Assembly: GCF_030272615.1 (NCBI RefSeq)
Contig: NC_081406.1
Coordinates: forward strand, 396,948,439 to 397,012,438
Reading direction: 5' to 3'
DNA length: 64,000 nucleotides
Source: Cryptomeria japonica
Lineage: Eukaryota; Streptophyta; Pinopsida; Cupressales; Cupressaceae
The notes below the pieces were generated by a model, which did not search any database, had not been told where the DNA came from, and saw only the letters and a program-made list of their open reading frames with translations. Below are positions 1-11,503 of the stretch, in pieces (positions within the stretch are counted from its first letter, which is position 1; each line of letters starts with the position of its first letter). The position numbers and the translations under genes were made by a program.

Positions 1-304
1 GGTAGATCCTATGGAAACTAACACTTCTAATCCACCAGCAGCTATTTTCAGAAGAGAAATCCCTAAGCTTGATGGAACAAATTATGGGATATGGAAAATT
101 CAAATGGAGACTCATCTTAGATGTCTTCGCAAGGATATTTGAGAGATCACTGAGAAAGGATACACACCTTATGATCCAACATCCGATGATCCTGCTCCTG
201 CAGACCTGGACAAGAATGTTGAAAATGATTGCAGAGCTAGAGAAGCCCTCTTGTGTGCACTTACTGATCAACAGATCATGGGATTGACTGACAAATCATC
301 GACT
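1..304 (+). pseudogene. Copia element A, gag N-terminal fragment
   Basis: This is the start of a Ty1-copia gag. An ATG at 11 opens a frame containing the motif KLDGTNYGIWK, the usual N-terminal signature of plant copia gag. The same motif occurs in copia B at 39057. Gag would form the particle that packages the element RNA. One in-frame stop (TGA near codon 44) is present and the frame ends abruptly at 304, where the LTR of a minus-strand chromovirus begins. The element resumes only at about 9229, inside the integrase C-terminal part of pol, so the rest of gag, protease and most of integrase are missing. The 5' LTR and primer site lie outside the window. Identification as copia gag is secure; assignment to the same element as 9229-19349 is inferred from strand and order. 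Confidence 0.8.
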
Positions 305-409
305 TGTAATAACCCACCATAATTGAGTCAACAAAATTGAGTATTCTTTTTTTTTTTGTTTAATGTAATCATTATGTTTTATTCAATTGCATACTCTGGG
401 CATCCACCC

Positions 410-610
410 ATTTAGGATTAGGCATTCATCCATCTGGGATGAGCATCTAACCATATGGGTTAGGCAATTGTCCATACGGGACATCAGATTCCATCTATCC
501 AATACAGGATAGGCATTTACCCATACGGGGTAGGCATCTATCCAAACGGGATAGGCATCTACCCATACGGGGCAGGAATCTATCCAAATGGGATAGGAGA
601 TGCTCTAGCT
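410..610. repeat. Degenerate 20-25 bp tandem repeat in chromovirus LTR
   Basis: The unit resembles TAGGCATCTACCCATACGGG and is repeated about eight times with substitutions such as ACGGG/ATGGG. The same array occurs at about 8690-8880 in the truncated LTR, so it was present before insertion. Confidence 0.8.
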
Positions 611-2171
611 AGAGACTTAGACTCATCGGGACCATTCGGGTCCTGAGCCACTCACTAAGTACTACACTCTTCTAACAAAAGTGCACCGAGGTCACCATCC
701 TTAGGAGTAATTAAATAATACAAGCTTGAATTCTACCTCAGAATTTGGCTTAAAGCCTCAGGAAGTCAAGTGAATCCATACGGGATTCCTTCCGAGTATG
801 CATTGAATTTCTTTTTCAATTTAATTATCTTATCTTTCAACTAGGATTCTTACTCAACCAAGCCTCGACCCCACCCACGAACGTCTGAGTACGAGGGACA
901 ACTCCATCCCAAGACTGCCTACATACCCGCTTCGGCACGGGATCAAGGCGTAAAGTATGTAGTTCTATTTTCTATTCTATGATTTGATGTAAACTGATTT
1001 GTGGGTACGCAACCCTTTCTAGGGTCAATGTCCCAGACAGTTTCTCTGCGGTTGCTACCCATGATGGTAGCGCTTAAGTGAAGGCTCAAGATGGCCTATT
1101 GCTGGTGGCCTAAAAAAAACTAGATCCTAATTCTTATCATGAGCGTCACCCTTGACCAAATTGCAAATCACCAATATCCATTCAAGATAAAAAAAGAAAT
1201 CAATTTCATGAGAGCATTTAACTTGACCATCCCTAAAAGGGGTTTACTATGGTTTATCTCAACGGATGTGAAATCATTTTAAAGTTATCTTATTAGATTA
1301 TCGATCCAAGGGGGATTACCCGCCCCTTGGATTTTAACTTCCAAGTGTCCCTTATTACTCCCCGACAATTTATAGGGACGATGCCACAGACGCCATTGAT
1401 GCAGTTTTATTAGGCGTTAAGTGCAGTAGTTCAACACAATGACATTACTTGTAAGCGTGACCCAGAGGCACCGTATATACCGAACGCTGCTAGTTTTGGT
1501 TTTCCAACTTCCTTTGTTTAGTTTCTAAACTAAGAGCTTATGAAACATCATGCTTGAAATATAATTATGAAATGGATGTACACAATTTAAACTTTAAATA
1601 CTATTTGAAAAAGAGAAATATCATTATTCTACAATCAAACGAATTAATACATGTATTGGCATGGTAATTATAATTGTGAACTTATGTGCAATTGCTTGAA
1701 GATAATGAATATGAAATAATATAAGTGCAATGCAAAGGTAGCGTCATTTACAAAATGAAGAAGTGCTTACTCCTATCGTGAGAATAATTAATTATAAGGT
1801 TATTGGCAATTAGTTTATACTTTTGGTGATTTTGGATCAATCATATTATTAACGCCTCAAGAAATCAATTAAATCCACAATAAATTGAGGAATCCCATTC
1901 TTCACAATAATCCGCTATACAATAATGATTATAAATTTTTTATTCTAAGTCTACCTTGTCAAATTTAACATTTAATAATAATTAATTTATTACTAACTAT
2001 TAACAATTAAACAATTATTAATAATTACAATTTTTAATTATAACTCATCTCCATTAAACAAATTTTAAAATATATATTAAAAAAAAATGGAAATAAAAAC
2101 TACAACGAACCACGTGTTGTTTGCTTTATAGAAAGGCATGGGGTTTTAAGTGGGAGGAGGACCCCACGGTC

Positions 2172-2240
2172 CCCTCCACTACCCTGCGGCCACTGCCGTA
2201 ATAGTGACCGCAGGCTAGTGGAGGGTACCGTAATGGTACC
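2172..2240. other. LTR inverted repeats (potential hairpins)
   Basis: The 18-base arm 2172-2189 pairs with 2208-2225 with one mismatch around an 18-base spacer, and the spacer itself contains CACT and AGTG arms. Directly after it, GGTACC at about 2224-2229 is repeated at 2235-2240 around GTAAT. Since GGTACC is self-complementary, this forms a second hairpin. Both lie in a GC-rich island inside an AT-rich LTR. Confidence 0.75.
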
Positions 2241-3839
2241 ACTCCCCTGCGAAGCCATTAACTCCCACGAGCCGCTACCCTATGTAGTCTTTTCATTGGT
2301 AACGTCAACGCCACCTTCTTTATATTAAATGCGATGTTTTTATTAACTTGTATATATATATATATATATTCTAATTTATAGTTTAATTTAAATGGGTACA
2401 GAAAGTAGATTTTGGATTAAAAGGATAAAAATACTAAAGTAAACAATAAGGATTCATTCACAGGGTGAATAATCCAGAAAGTTATTCACATAGATAAACA
2501 ATCGAGGAAGATGAAAGATAGATGATTATGCTGGGGAAATGCAAGCTCATAAAATTTGCAGAGATAAACTTATATGTTGCTTCCTCACAGAGGTTTATTC
2601 TCAGAGATAAACAATCCAGAGAAAATAATCGTTTCCAGCCATGAAAGATAAATGATTATGCTGGTAAATGGAAGCTCATAAGGTGTGTTTTTTAATCTGA
2701 TTTTCAATCTAAAACTTACAGAGATAAACTTATATTTTGCTTCTTCACAAAGAGTTATTCACAGAGATAAAAAGAATAATCATACAGATTTAAATATTAC
2801 AGGGAGAAATTTAGCATAATCGCAGTGAAATCTATCCTTACTTTCAACTGATTTTTTTTCTACAGAGAGTTTATATAACCAGATACAGAGGAAATAATCA
2901 GAGCGAAATCTCTTTAAAGGATGAGATTCAGATTTCTAATCAATAACCAGAGAGATGATTCTAGAGAAAGGAAATAAAGATGGTTCTAATTTAGTTCTTC
3001 AGCAAGAATCGATCTAAATCTTAATAAGATATTTTAAACAATTTAATCTAATTCCTATCAAGAATTTGAAATATATGGATCTAACTTCTTAAACAAATGA
3101 ATCTAATTCTTATAAAAAAAAAATTGAAACTAATGGATCTAAATGAAACAAATGAATCTAATTCTTATCAAAAAAATTTGAAACAAATGATTCTAATTTC
3201 TTAACAAATTAATCTACTTCTTATCAAAAATTTGAAACTAATGGATCTAATTTCTGAAACAAATTAATCTAATCTAATTTGCAGCAAGGATGAGATGCAT
3301 GAAAAACTAAATTGAAAGAACCTGGATGCTTGAAAATGGTGTAGAATCCCCTATGAATCTCCCTTGATCCTTCAAACTTGAAAGAAGTCCTCCAAAGCAA
3401 AATCTTAGCTAAAAAATGAAATATGACTACCAAAGAAAAATTTACTTGAAGAATTTCTTTATGGAATAACCAACTCCCTTTTTTGAAAAATTATATATCT
3501 TTTATAAGAAAAATCCCCAAATTCCACTACTTAAATTTTTAATTAAAAAAAAAGATTCTCTCCCAATTTGGCCTTCATGCAAATTGATTAGACTTAGTGG
3601 GAGGAGTTACATGCAAGGTGGTGGAGAAGCCTCTAGAAGCTTCTTATTCTTCCTACAACATGTGCCATAATTTGGGTGAGGAAATTTAAATAAACAATTA
3701 AGAAAAAAAAGTATATTTTCCATGTGTGTGTGTGTTTTATTATTTTTATTCCTTTATAATATTCATTCAATAGTTTATCCAAAAGAAATATAATAGAGTT
3801 TGTATTTAAATCCAAAGGTGATAAAGGAGGGCTGTGACA

Positions 3840-3850
3840 TCCTCCCCCCC
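3840..3850 (-). promoter_or_regulatory. Chromovirus polypurine tract
   Basis: On the minus strand the tract reads GGGGGGGAGGA immediately before the LTR start TGTCACAG. This is the expected position and composition for the plus-strand DNA primer of an LTR retrotransposon. Confidence 0.85.
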
Positions 3851-3912
3851 TTAATTTGTGCATCGTCCTGATGCACTTATTAAATGCATTCAAAAGAGTT
3901 TATAGTTCATGT

Positions 3913-6900
3913 TTAAAACAAAAAAGGAAACAACTGCTGCATCTCCTTAGTATCTTCCCACGTGGCATTCTTTTCATCATACTGGTCCCATTGCACTTTG
4001 CACTGATCAACCTCTCTGTTGCGCAACTGGCACTGGCACCTCTCCAAGATTTTGAATGGCTCTATCATTATTCCTCCCATTTCTTAGACTTGTAAAGAAT
4101 CCCAATTCAAAATGTGTTTCTCATCAGGTACAAGCTTAGTCTTTTTCCCAAATCTTATGGAACTCTTGTGTGGCCTAACCCTTAGGAAGACTTTCTCTCC
4201 TACCGCAAACTCCCTTGGTGTTCGGTTTTTGTCTGCATAACTTTTCTGCCTATCTGAGGCTTCCTTCAATCTTTGCCTAATTTCCTTAGTTTTCTTTTCC
4301 ATTTCCTTCAACATATCTGGCCCAATAATCACTCTATCTTCAAGACTATCCCAACTCAAAGGTGTTTGACATGGTCTACCGTACAAAGCTTCAAAAGGTG
4401 CCATTCCCAAAGATGTTTGATATGTATTATTATAAGCAAACTCTACCAAAGGTAGGTACTCTTCCCATTTCCTCTATTGGTCCATGCAATACATGTGAAG
4501 CAGGTCTTCCATAATCTGATTTGTCCTTTCTATTTGACCGTCGGTTTCAAGATGGTATGCAGTGCTAAAATTTAGTTGAGTTCCTAGAGCTGATTGAAGA
4601 GTGGTCCAAAACCTTGAAGTGAATCTAGCATCTCTATCTGATATGATTTTCTCTGGTATTCCATGCAACCAAAATATTTCCTTAACAAAGCGTCTAGCCA
4701 AGGTAGGTGCATCATCCGTCAGATTTCCTGGTATAAAGTGTGCCACCTTAGTGAGTTTGTCAATTAGCACCATTATTGCATCATGCCTAGAAGGTGACAT
4801 GGGTAACCTTTGCACAAAATCCATACTAATAACTTGCCACTTGTGTTGAGGTACATCGTGCAATTGCAACAATCCAGCTGGGTGTCTATGTTCTGCCTTT
4901 ACTCTTTGACACTCCAAACATTTAGCTACATACTTGACAATATCATTCTTCAACCCTTGCCAAAAGTATAACTTCTTTAGATCTGCATAAAGTTTGTTAA
5001 CTCCTGGGTGTCCTGAATAAGGGGCATTGTGAGCCTCCAACAAGACTACTTCCCTTAAGTTCCCTAAATTAGGAATATAGATTCTATTGTTGTATCTGAG
5101 CAACCCATCTTCATCTAATGTATACCCTTCGACCTTAGGATCGGTTGGGTTGTGTTCTAAAGTCAATTTGACTTGCTCATACCATGGGTCATGTCCTTGT
5201 TCATCCATTACTTGCCTTTTGAAAGAGGTTTTGAATGTTACTATAGTCATCAAGTGTCTCCTCCTACTTAAGGCATCTGCCACCCTATTTTCCTTCCCTT
5301 TAATATATTCAATTTCAAAATCATATTCGCTTAGAAACTCTAACCATCTTCTTTGTCTGGCATTTAAGTGGGGTTGGGTAAAGATGTACTTTAGTCCTTG
5401 GTTATCTGACTTCAATTCAAAGGGCTTCCCTAGCAAGAAGTGTCTCCATTTTTGTAGGGCATGTACAATCGCTGCCAACTCTAAGTCATGGGGTGCATAA
5501 TTGACTTCATGAGTCTTTAGCTTTCTGGATTCATAAGCTACTACCCCTTCATCTTGGGCAAGTACCCCTCCTAACCCTTCAATAGAAGCATCATTTACGA
5601 CTGTGAAGTGTCCATTTAGATCTGGTACCTTTAGAATGGGTGCTGAAGTTAGTTTTCCCTTCAAGATTTGAAATGCCTTATCACTTTGCTCGGTCCACAC
5701 AAACCTTTTGCCCTTCCTTTGCAATGAGGTGATGGGATTTGCTATCTTAGAGAATCCTTCCACAAACATCCTATAGTAACTTGCTAGCCCCATAAAGCTT
5801 CTTACCTCTGAAACATTCTTAGGGATTGGCCATTCTACTATTGCCTTTATTTTATCTGGGTCGACTGCTATTCCTTCCTTTGTTATTATATGCCCAAGGT
5901 AGTGAATCTTTTCCTCAAAGAAGGCATATTTGGACAATTTCCCATATAACTTATGTTCTCTCAACCTTTGCAAAACAATTTGTAGGTGCACTAAATGTTC
6001 CTCTTCATTTCTAGAGTAAATCAATATGTCATCCAGAAATACCAAAACAAATTTATCCAAGTAGTCATGGAGTACACTATTCATTAGGTTCATAAATGCA
6101 GCTGGGGCATTAGTTACACCAAAAGGAACTACTGTGAATTCATAATGTCCATATCTAGTCCTGAAGGCTATTTTCGGAATGTCTTCCTCCTTATTTCTGA
6201 GTTGATGGTACCCTGACCGAAGGTCTATCTTTGAGAAGACTGCCGCTCCTTTCATTTGGTCAAAAAGATCCTCTATGCGAGGTAAGGGATACCTATTCTT
6301 TATGGTGACTTTGTTCAACATCCTATAGTCGATGCATAGCCTTAAGGTTCCATCCTTCTTCTTAACAAATAAAACTGGCGCTCCCCATGGTGATACACTT
6401 GGCCTTATTAATCCCTTAGCTAAGAGTTCCTCTAATTGCATTTTGAGCTCTTTTAATTCGGTTGTGTTCATCTGGTAAGGTGCCCTTGATACTGGTTCAG
6501 CTCCTGGGAGTACTTTGATAGAAAAGTCAAACTTCCTCTTAGGGGGTAAACCGGGTAATTCTTCTGGAAAAAAATCCTTAAATTCTTTTAAGAAAGGGGT
6601 ATTTTCGAATGTTGGTATATTTTCCTCCTTTCCTTCATCAATTTCAACCATATAGATTTGACCTCCTCTTCTCCTTTCCTTCTTTAATTGCATTGCTGAG
6701 ATGGTTTCTATATTAATGGGTTTAAACTTTCCTTGGATTTTGACCCTTTTCCCCCCATCATCCAAACATTCAACAACTTTTTTATAGCAATCTACATTAG
6801 CTTGATGGTCTGTTAACCAACTCATTCCCATAATTACATCATATAAACCTAGGGGTGTCACATAGAGATCTACCCTTGTTTCGAACTCAGGGAATTGTAC

Positions 6901-8430
6901 CCTTGCCCTCGATAAACACTTAGTTACTTCCCTAGTTGCCTTATCCCCATATTGAACCATCCATGATGACTCCATTTGATTATCTTTTAATGCATATTTG
7001 TTTACTAATTCAGGTGAGATGAAACATTCAGATGATCCAGTATCAATTAGAATTGATATTGGTTGTTCAAATAGTGTACCTGTAGTTTCCACAGGAACAT
7101 TCTGGTATCTTCCTCTTTGGTTCCTAACAGCTGCATGAATCCTTTGTTGGGGCCCTTGTTGGGGTTGATTGGCCCTAATCTGTCCTTGCATCCTGGGGCA
7201 CTCCCTAGCAAAATGGTTTTCCCCGCACATAAAGCATCCACCTAGAGGACCCCTCCTACCTTGATTTCTAGGGGGATCATTCCTTGTTTCATTGCCCCTA
7301 GGTGGATAAGTTATCCTGTTCTGCTGTTCATTCCTGTTATAGTTGCCCCTGTTATTATTGCCCCTATTAGTATTGTCCCTATTATTATCATTTCCATTCC
7401 TTTGATATAGATTAGGCGGTGGCCTTATTTCGGAAGAATTATTCCTCTGACCCTTGTTGAAATTAGTGTTTCCATTGAATTCTTGCTTCCTTTTAAATGA
7501 GTGGTTCCCATTATAGTTCTGCCTGGCTAGTGTTTGAATCTTCCTCTCTTGCCTTAGGGACTTTTCAAGTACTTCATTCATGTTTCTGGGTCCATGCATG
7601 TCAACCTCTGCCCCTATGTTGGTATTTAACCCCAAAATGAACTTCCTTGCTTAGCCTTCTTCATCTTTCTGGTACATAGGCACATATTTAAGCAACTTGG
7701 TGAACTTATCCCAATATTGTTGAACGGATAGGGACCCTTGACGTAGATTATGGAATTCTGTCACTTTCTCATCAAAGAACAATTGAGGGAGCCACCTATC
7801 TCGGAAGTGGTGAACAAATTGATCCCATGTGACCGTATCCCTGTTATACCCATTTTGTTCCTTGGTGTTGGTCCACCAACTAGCTGCCTCCCCTGTGAGT
7901 TGATAGGAACCCCATAAAGCCTTGGTTGTTTTGCTAAAATCTCTTAGCTCAAACTATTTTTCCATTTCATTTAGCCAATTCTCAGCCCCTTCACCAATCT
8001 GCCTCCCATCGAACTTAAGAGGGGTGATTTTCTTTAAGTCCTTGGAGAGTTCCAATAGGTTATTTTCCTTTCTATTACCCATCACATTCCCTTGATCGCT
8101 ACCAGGGTTTCCATTTTTGGTACCACTTCTATTTTCATAGTCATTCTGCCTTTCCCTAAGGTCTTGCAGTGATTGTTCCAAGAAGTTGATTTTATCTCTT
8201 TGTTCGGTTAGAAGGTTGATTATAGCTTGGACCCCATCTCCATTATTTCTTGGATTGTGTCGATCCTCTTCATGGTCTTCCTCATGGTTTTCTTCATGGT
8301 TTTCCTCATGGTTTTCCTCATGGTTTTCCTCATGGTTTTCCTCATGGTTTTCTTCCCTTTGACTCCTAGTACATCTTCCATTACCCCTTCCTTTTCCTCT
8401 TCCTCTTCCTCTTCCTCTTCCTCTTGCCAT
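3913..8430 (-). pseudogene. Chromovirus gag-pol polyprotein, broken by stops
   Basis: One reading frame on the minus strand runs from the ATG at 8430 to a stop at 3913-3915. It is interrupted by in-frame stops at 7954-7956, 7651-7653, 4474-4476 and 4084-4086. In order it contains: a basic RG-rich start; a run of EENH repeats; gag; a CCHC knuckle ([13 protein letters not shown], about 7195-7236); an aspartic protease with DTGS (about 7036-7044); a reverse transcriptase with FLDD in place of YxDD (about 6028-6039); an RNase H with NDAS; an integrase with an HHCC finger and DDE residues (SDRDARF, the E in [10 protein letters not shown]); and a chromodomain at about 3925-4065 with VQWDQYDEKNATWE. 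The integrase tail appears internally deleted just before the chromodomain, because the expected GPF/Y module is absent after FGKKTKLV. The chromodomain normally directs insertion to heterochromatin. Confidence 0.92.
8266..8353 (-). repeat. 12-bp coding tandem repeat (EENH array) in gag
   Basis: Seven near-identical 12-base units built on CATGGTTTTCCT encode acidic EENH repeats near the gag N-terminus. A neighbouring hexamer run at about 8390-8425 encodes the RG repeat. Both are in frame. Confidence 0.9.
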
Positions 8431-8560
8431 TCTAGGTTTTACCTGAAAGTTAAATTATGTAGTTAGTTTTTGATTTAGGATTTTTAAAAATTAATTTCTA
8501 CTATTGTAAAACATTCCCATAGTTGAATAAATTGAAGTGATCACAAGGCCTAGATTTGAA

Positions 8561-8577
8561 CCTTTGCTCTGATACCA
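8561..8577 (-). promoter_or_regulatory. Chromovirus primer binding site (initiator Met-tRNA type)
   Basis: The minus strand reads TGGTATCAGAGCAAAGG two bases inside the LTR end at 8580. This matches the 3' end complement of plant initiator Met-tRNA and sets the element orientation. Confidence 0.92.
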
Positions 8578-8579
8578 CA

Positions 8580-9228
8580 TGTAATAACCCACCATAATTG
8601 AGTCAACAAAATTGAGTATTCTTTTTTTTTTGTTTAATGTAATCATTATGTTTTATTCAATTGCATACTCTGGGCATCCATCCATTTAGGATTAGGCATT
8701 CATCCATCTGGGATGAGCATCTAACCATACGGGTTAGGCAATTGTCCATACGGGACATCAGATTCCATCTATCCAATACGGGATAGGCATCTACCCATAC
8801 GGGGTAGGCATCTATCCAAACGAGATAGGCATCTACCCATATGAGGTAGGCATCTATCCAAATGGGATAGGAGATGCTCTGGCTAGAGAATTAGACTCAT
8901 CGGGACCATTTGGGTCCTGAACCACTCACTAAGTACTACACTCTTCTAACAAAAGTGCACCTAGGTCACCATCCTTAGGAGTAATTAAATAATACAAGCT
9001 TGAATTCTGCCTCGAAATTTGGCTTAAAGCCTCAGGAAGTCAAGCAAATCCATACGGGATTCCTTCCGAGTATGCATTGAATTTATTTTTCAATTTAATT
9101 ATCTTATCTTTCAATTAGGATTCTTACTCAACCAAGCCTAGACCCCACCCACGAACACCTGAGTACGAGGGACAACTCCATCCCAAGACTGCCTACATAC
9201 CTGCTTTGACACAGGATCAAGGCATAAA
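8580..9228 (-). repeat. Chromovirus 5' LTR remnant
   Basis: It aligns closely to 305-957 of the complete LTR, including the tandem repeat array, then stops at about 9228 where copia pol begins. The missing part is the outer 2.9 kb, which would carry U3 and the promoter. The junction GGCATAAATTTTG looks like a blend of LTR GGCGTAAAGT and copia GGCAAATTTG, which suggests microhomology. Confidence 0.88.
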
Positions 9229-11170
9229 TTTTGATCCTAGATGTGATGAAGGGATATTTATTGGTTATTCAATTCAGAGCAAAGTATATAGATGTTATAA
9301 CAAAAGATTGCAAAAAATTGCGGAAAGTGCTAATGTGAAAGTGAATGAACAGTATAGATATCATTCTATATCATATGATAGGGAACCGGTAGTGGAAATG
9401 ATCCTAACTGAACCAACAATTCCTCAACCGATACAAGAAGCTAAAACAGTTACACCAACACAATTAGAAAATTCAACTGTGACTGATGATCAGAGTGGTG
9501 AACCTGAAGTTCAAAAGACTCTAAGGTATTTAAGATTAAATTATTCTGAAGATCAAATTATTGGAGATAGGAACAAGGGAGTAATGACAAGAAGAAAACT
9601 TGCAAATGAAGAGGTATGTCTTATTTCTCAAGTTGAACCAGCAATTGTTATTGAAGCTTGTAAGGATAAACATTGGTTAAAGGCTATGGAAGATGAATTA
9701 GATCAAATAGAGAAGAATGAAACTTGGTCTTTAGTTTCTCGGCCCAAAAAATAAGAATTTTATTGGAATTAAATGGGTTTTTTATAAATAAACTGAATGA
9801 GGTTGGTCAAGTTATAAGGAACAAGGCTAGATTGGTTTGTAAAGGATATTCTCAAATGGAAGGAATTGATTATGGTGAGACATTTGCACCTATAGCTAGA
9901 ATTGAAGCTGTTAGACTATTTCTTGCCTTTGCAGCTTATAAGAACTATAAGGTTTATCAAATGGATGTCAAATGTGCATTTTTGAATGGTGAGCTTGAGG
10001 AAGAAGTTTACATTGAACAACCTGATGTATTTTCACTGACAAATGACAAAGACATGGTTTGTAGATTAAAGAAAGATTTATATGGGTTGAAACAGGCTCA
10101 TAGAGCTTGGTATGCAAGGTTGGATAAATATCTTTTGAAACTTGGTTTTACTAAAGGCAGTGCTGATAGTAATATATACTATAAAATCACTAATAATGAT
10201 ATTCTGATTATTGAAGTTTTTGTTGAAGATATCATTTTTGGAGGAGAAGATAAATTGTGCAAATTGTGCATGGAATTTGCTAACAATATGAAAAATGAAT
10301 TTGAAATGTCCATGATTGGTGAAATGATTTTTTTCTTAGGTTTGCAGAATACTCAAACTGACAAAGGCATTTTTATTTGTCAAACTAAGTATCTGAGGGA
10401 ATTGTTGAAAAAGTTTGGTATGGAGAATTCCAAACCGGTAAGTACTCCTATGGCTACAAATGAGAAATTATCTATCAAGGATACTTCTTCACCAGTAAAT
10501 CCGACAAGGTATAAATTTATGATTGGTGGTATGTTATATCTAACTCAGACTAGACCTGAATGCAGTAAGTATTGTTTCAATATATCAAAGTAATCCTAAA
10601 GAAAATCATGAATGTGCGGTAAAGAGGATATTCTAGTATTTGCAAGGAACAACAGAATATGGTTTATGGTATTCCAGAAATGCTGATTTCACTTTATGTG
10701 CATATACTGACTCAGATTGGGTAGGAGATACTGATGACATGAAGAGAACTAGTAGAGCTTTCTTTCTTGGAAAGAAACTGGTTTCATGGATAAGCAAAAA
10801 ACAGTCATGCATTTCTTTATCTACTGGAGAAGCTGAGTATGCTGCAACAACAACTAATTGCACTCAAGTTTTGTGGATGAAGCAAATGTTGAAGGATATG
10901 AGGGTAAATTGTAGTGAACCGGTAGTTATCTACTGTGATAACTCTACAACTATTGACATGTCTAAGAATCTGGTATTTTAGTATAAGACTAAGCATATTT
11001 CAGTAAAGTATAACTTTATGAAGGACAAGGTAGAAGCAAAGGAAGTCAAATTGGTCTATGTGAACACTAAAGAATAAATTGCAGACATATTCACTAAACC
11101 GCTATCTAAGGAATCATTTGAATACTTGAGAGACATGTTAGGTGTTTCTACCCCTCCAAAAGAGACTTGA
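9229..11170 (+). pseudogene. Copia A pol: integrase C-terminal part, reverse transcriptase, RNase H
   Basis: The frame starts within late integrase (FDPRCDEGIFIGYS), passes through the linker to reverse transcriptase ([33 protein letters not shown]) and RNase H (AYTDSDWVGD, GEAEY, YCDNST). It ends with TGA at 11168-11170. A frameshift lies near 9750 and another near 10562, and stops occur at about 10635, 10979 and 11075. The active site reads FVEDI where copia has YVDD, so a catalytic Asp has become Glu. Copia B has FVDD at the same place. A 9-base duplication (AAATTGTGC) inserts residues just after this motif. The product would have copied the element RNA. It is clearly non-functional, and it is close in sequence to copia B. 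Confidence 0.9.
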
Positions 11171-11250
11171 TTGTTGAAGTTTTTCATCAATCTTGGTATG
11201 CATTATTAGGAACATTATCCATTCAGGCATTGATGAATGGTGCTACTACT

Positions 11251-11503
11251 TAGGGGGAGTAGTCATCTTTAAGATTCAAAGGTTTATATCATTGCTTTGA
11301 TATTTTGTCAAGTTTCTGGCATTGATGTCAAAGGGGGAGTGATAGTAATGTGAAAAATCATTCTGAACCTTACATCGATATCATTCACAAGGGGAGAGCT
11401 ATAATTGATTGGTTGTATTCCACAAGGGGAGACTTGTTTGACATTTCTTGGTACTTAGATGTTTTTCACATCTAGTGTTGCCATCAATACCAAAGGGGGA
11501 GAT
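11251..11503 (+). promoter_or_regulatory. Copia A 3' region with five polypurine-tract-like motifs
   Basis: Purine runs of the AAGGGGGAG type occur at about 11251, 11331, 11389, 11423 and 11492. The last one (AAAGGGGGAGAT) directly abuts the LTR start at 11504 and is the expected primer tract. The others are internal duplicates. The same layout occurs in elements B, C and D. Confidence 0.75.

Larger units (their letters stand above)
305..3839 (-). repeat. Chromovirus 3' LTR (full length)
   Basis: Read on the plus strand, this LTR starts TGTAATAACCC and ends GGGCTGTGACA, so on the element strand it begins TGTCACAGCCC. The right edge is fixed by the polypurine tract at 3840. The left edge is fixed by the break in copia gag and by the matching start of the other LTR at 8580. 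At 3535 bp it is long for a plant LTR. It holds a short tandem repeat (about 410-600), strong inverted repeats (2172-2240), a TA run (about 2350-2370) and AT-rich noncoding DNA. No coding region was recognised inside it. Confidence 0.88.
305..9228 (-). mobile_element. Ty3 chromovirus with 3.5 kb LTR, 5' LTR truncated
   Basis: A minus-strand Ty3 element is inserted in copia A gag. Its 3' LTR is complete (305-3839). Its internal region runs 3840-8579, with a polypurine tract next to the 3' LTR and a Met-tRNA primer site next to the 5' LTR. Only about 650 bp of the 5' LTR remain (8580-9228); comparison with the 3' LTR shows that the outer 2.9 kb are gone. The internal region holds one long gag-pol frame ending in a chromodomain, which places it among chromoviruses. 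An intact copy would be about 11.8 kb. The element is dead: it has in-frame stops, an integrase tail deletion and no 5' LTR promoter region. Confidence 0.9.

Noticed and set aside
3633-4095. Short frames at the chromovirus LTR border
   Set aside because: They cross the LTR/internal junction; the real content is the chromodomain on the other frame of the minus strand.
8227-8466. Hydrophobic plus-strand frame of MVFLMVF repeats resembling a membrane protein
   Set aside because: It is the antisense of the EENH repeat in chromovirus gag.
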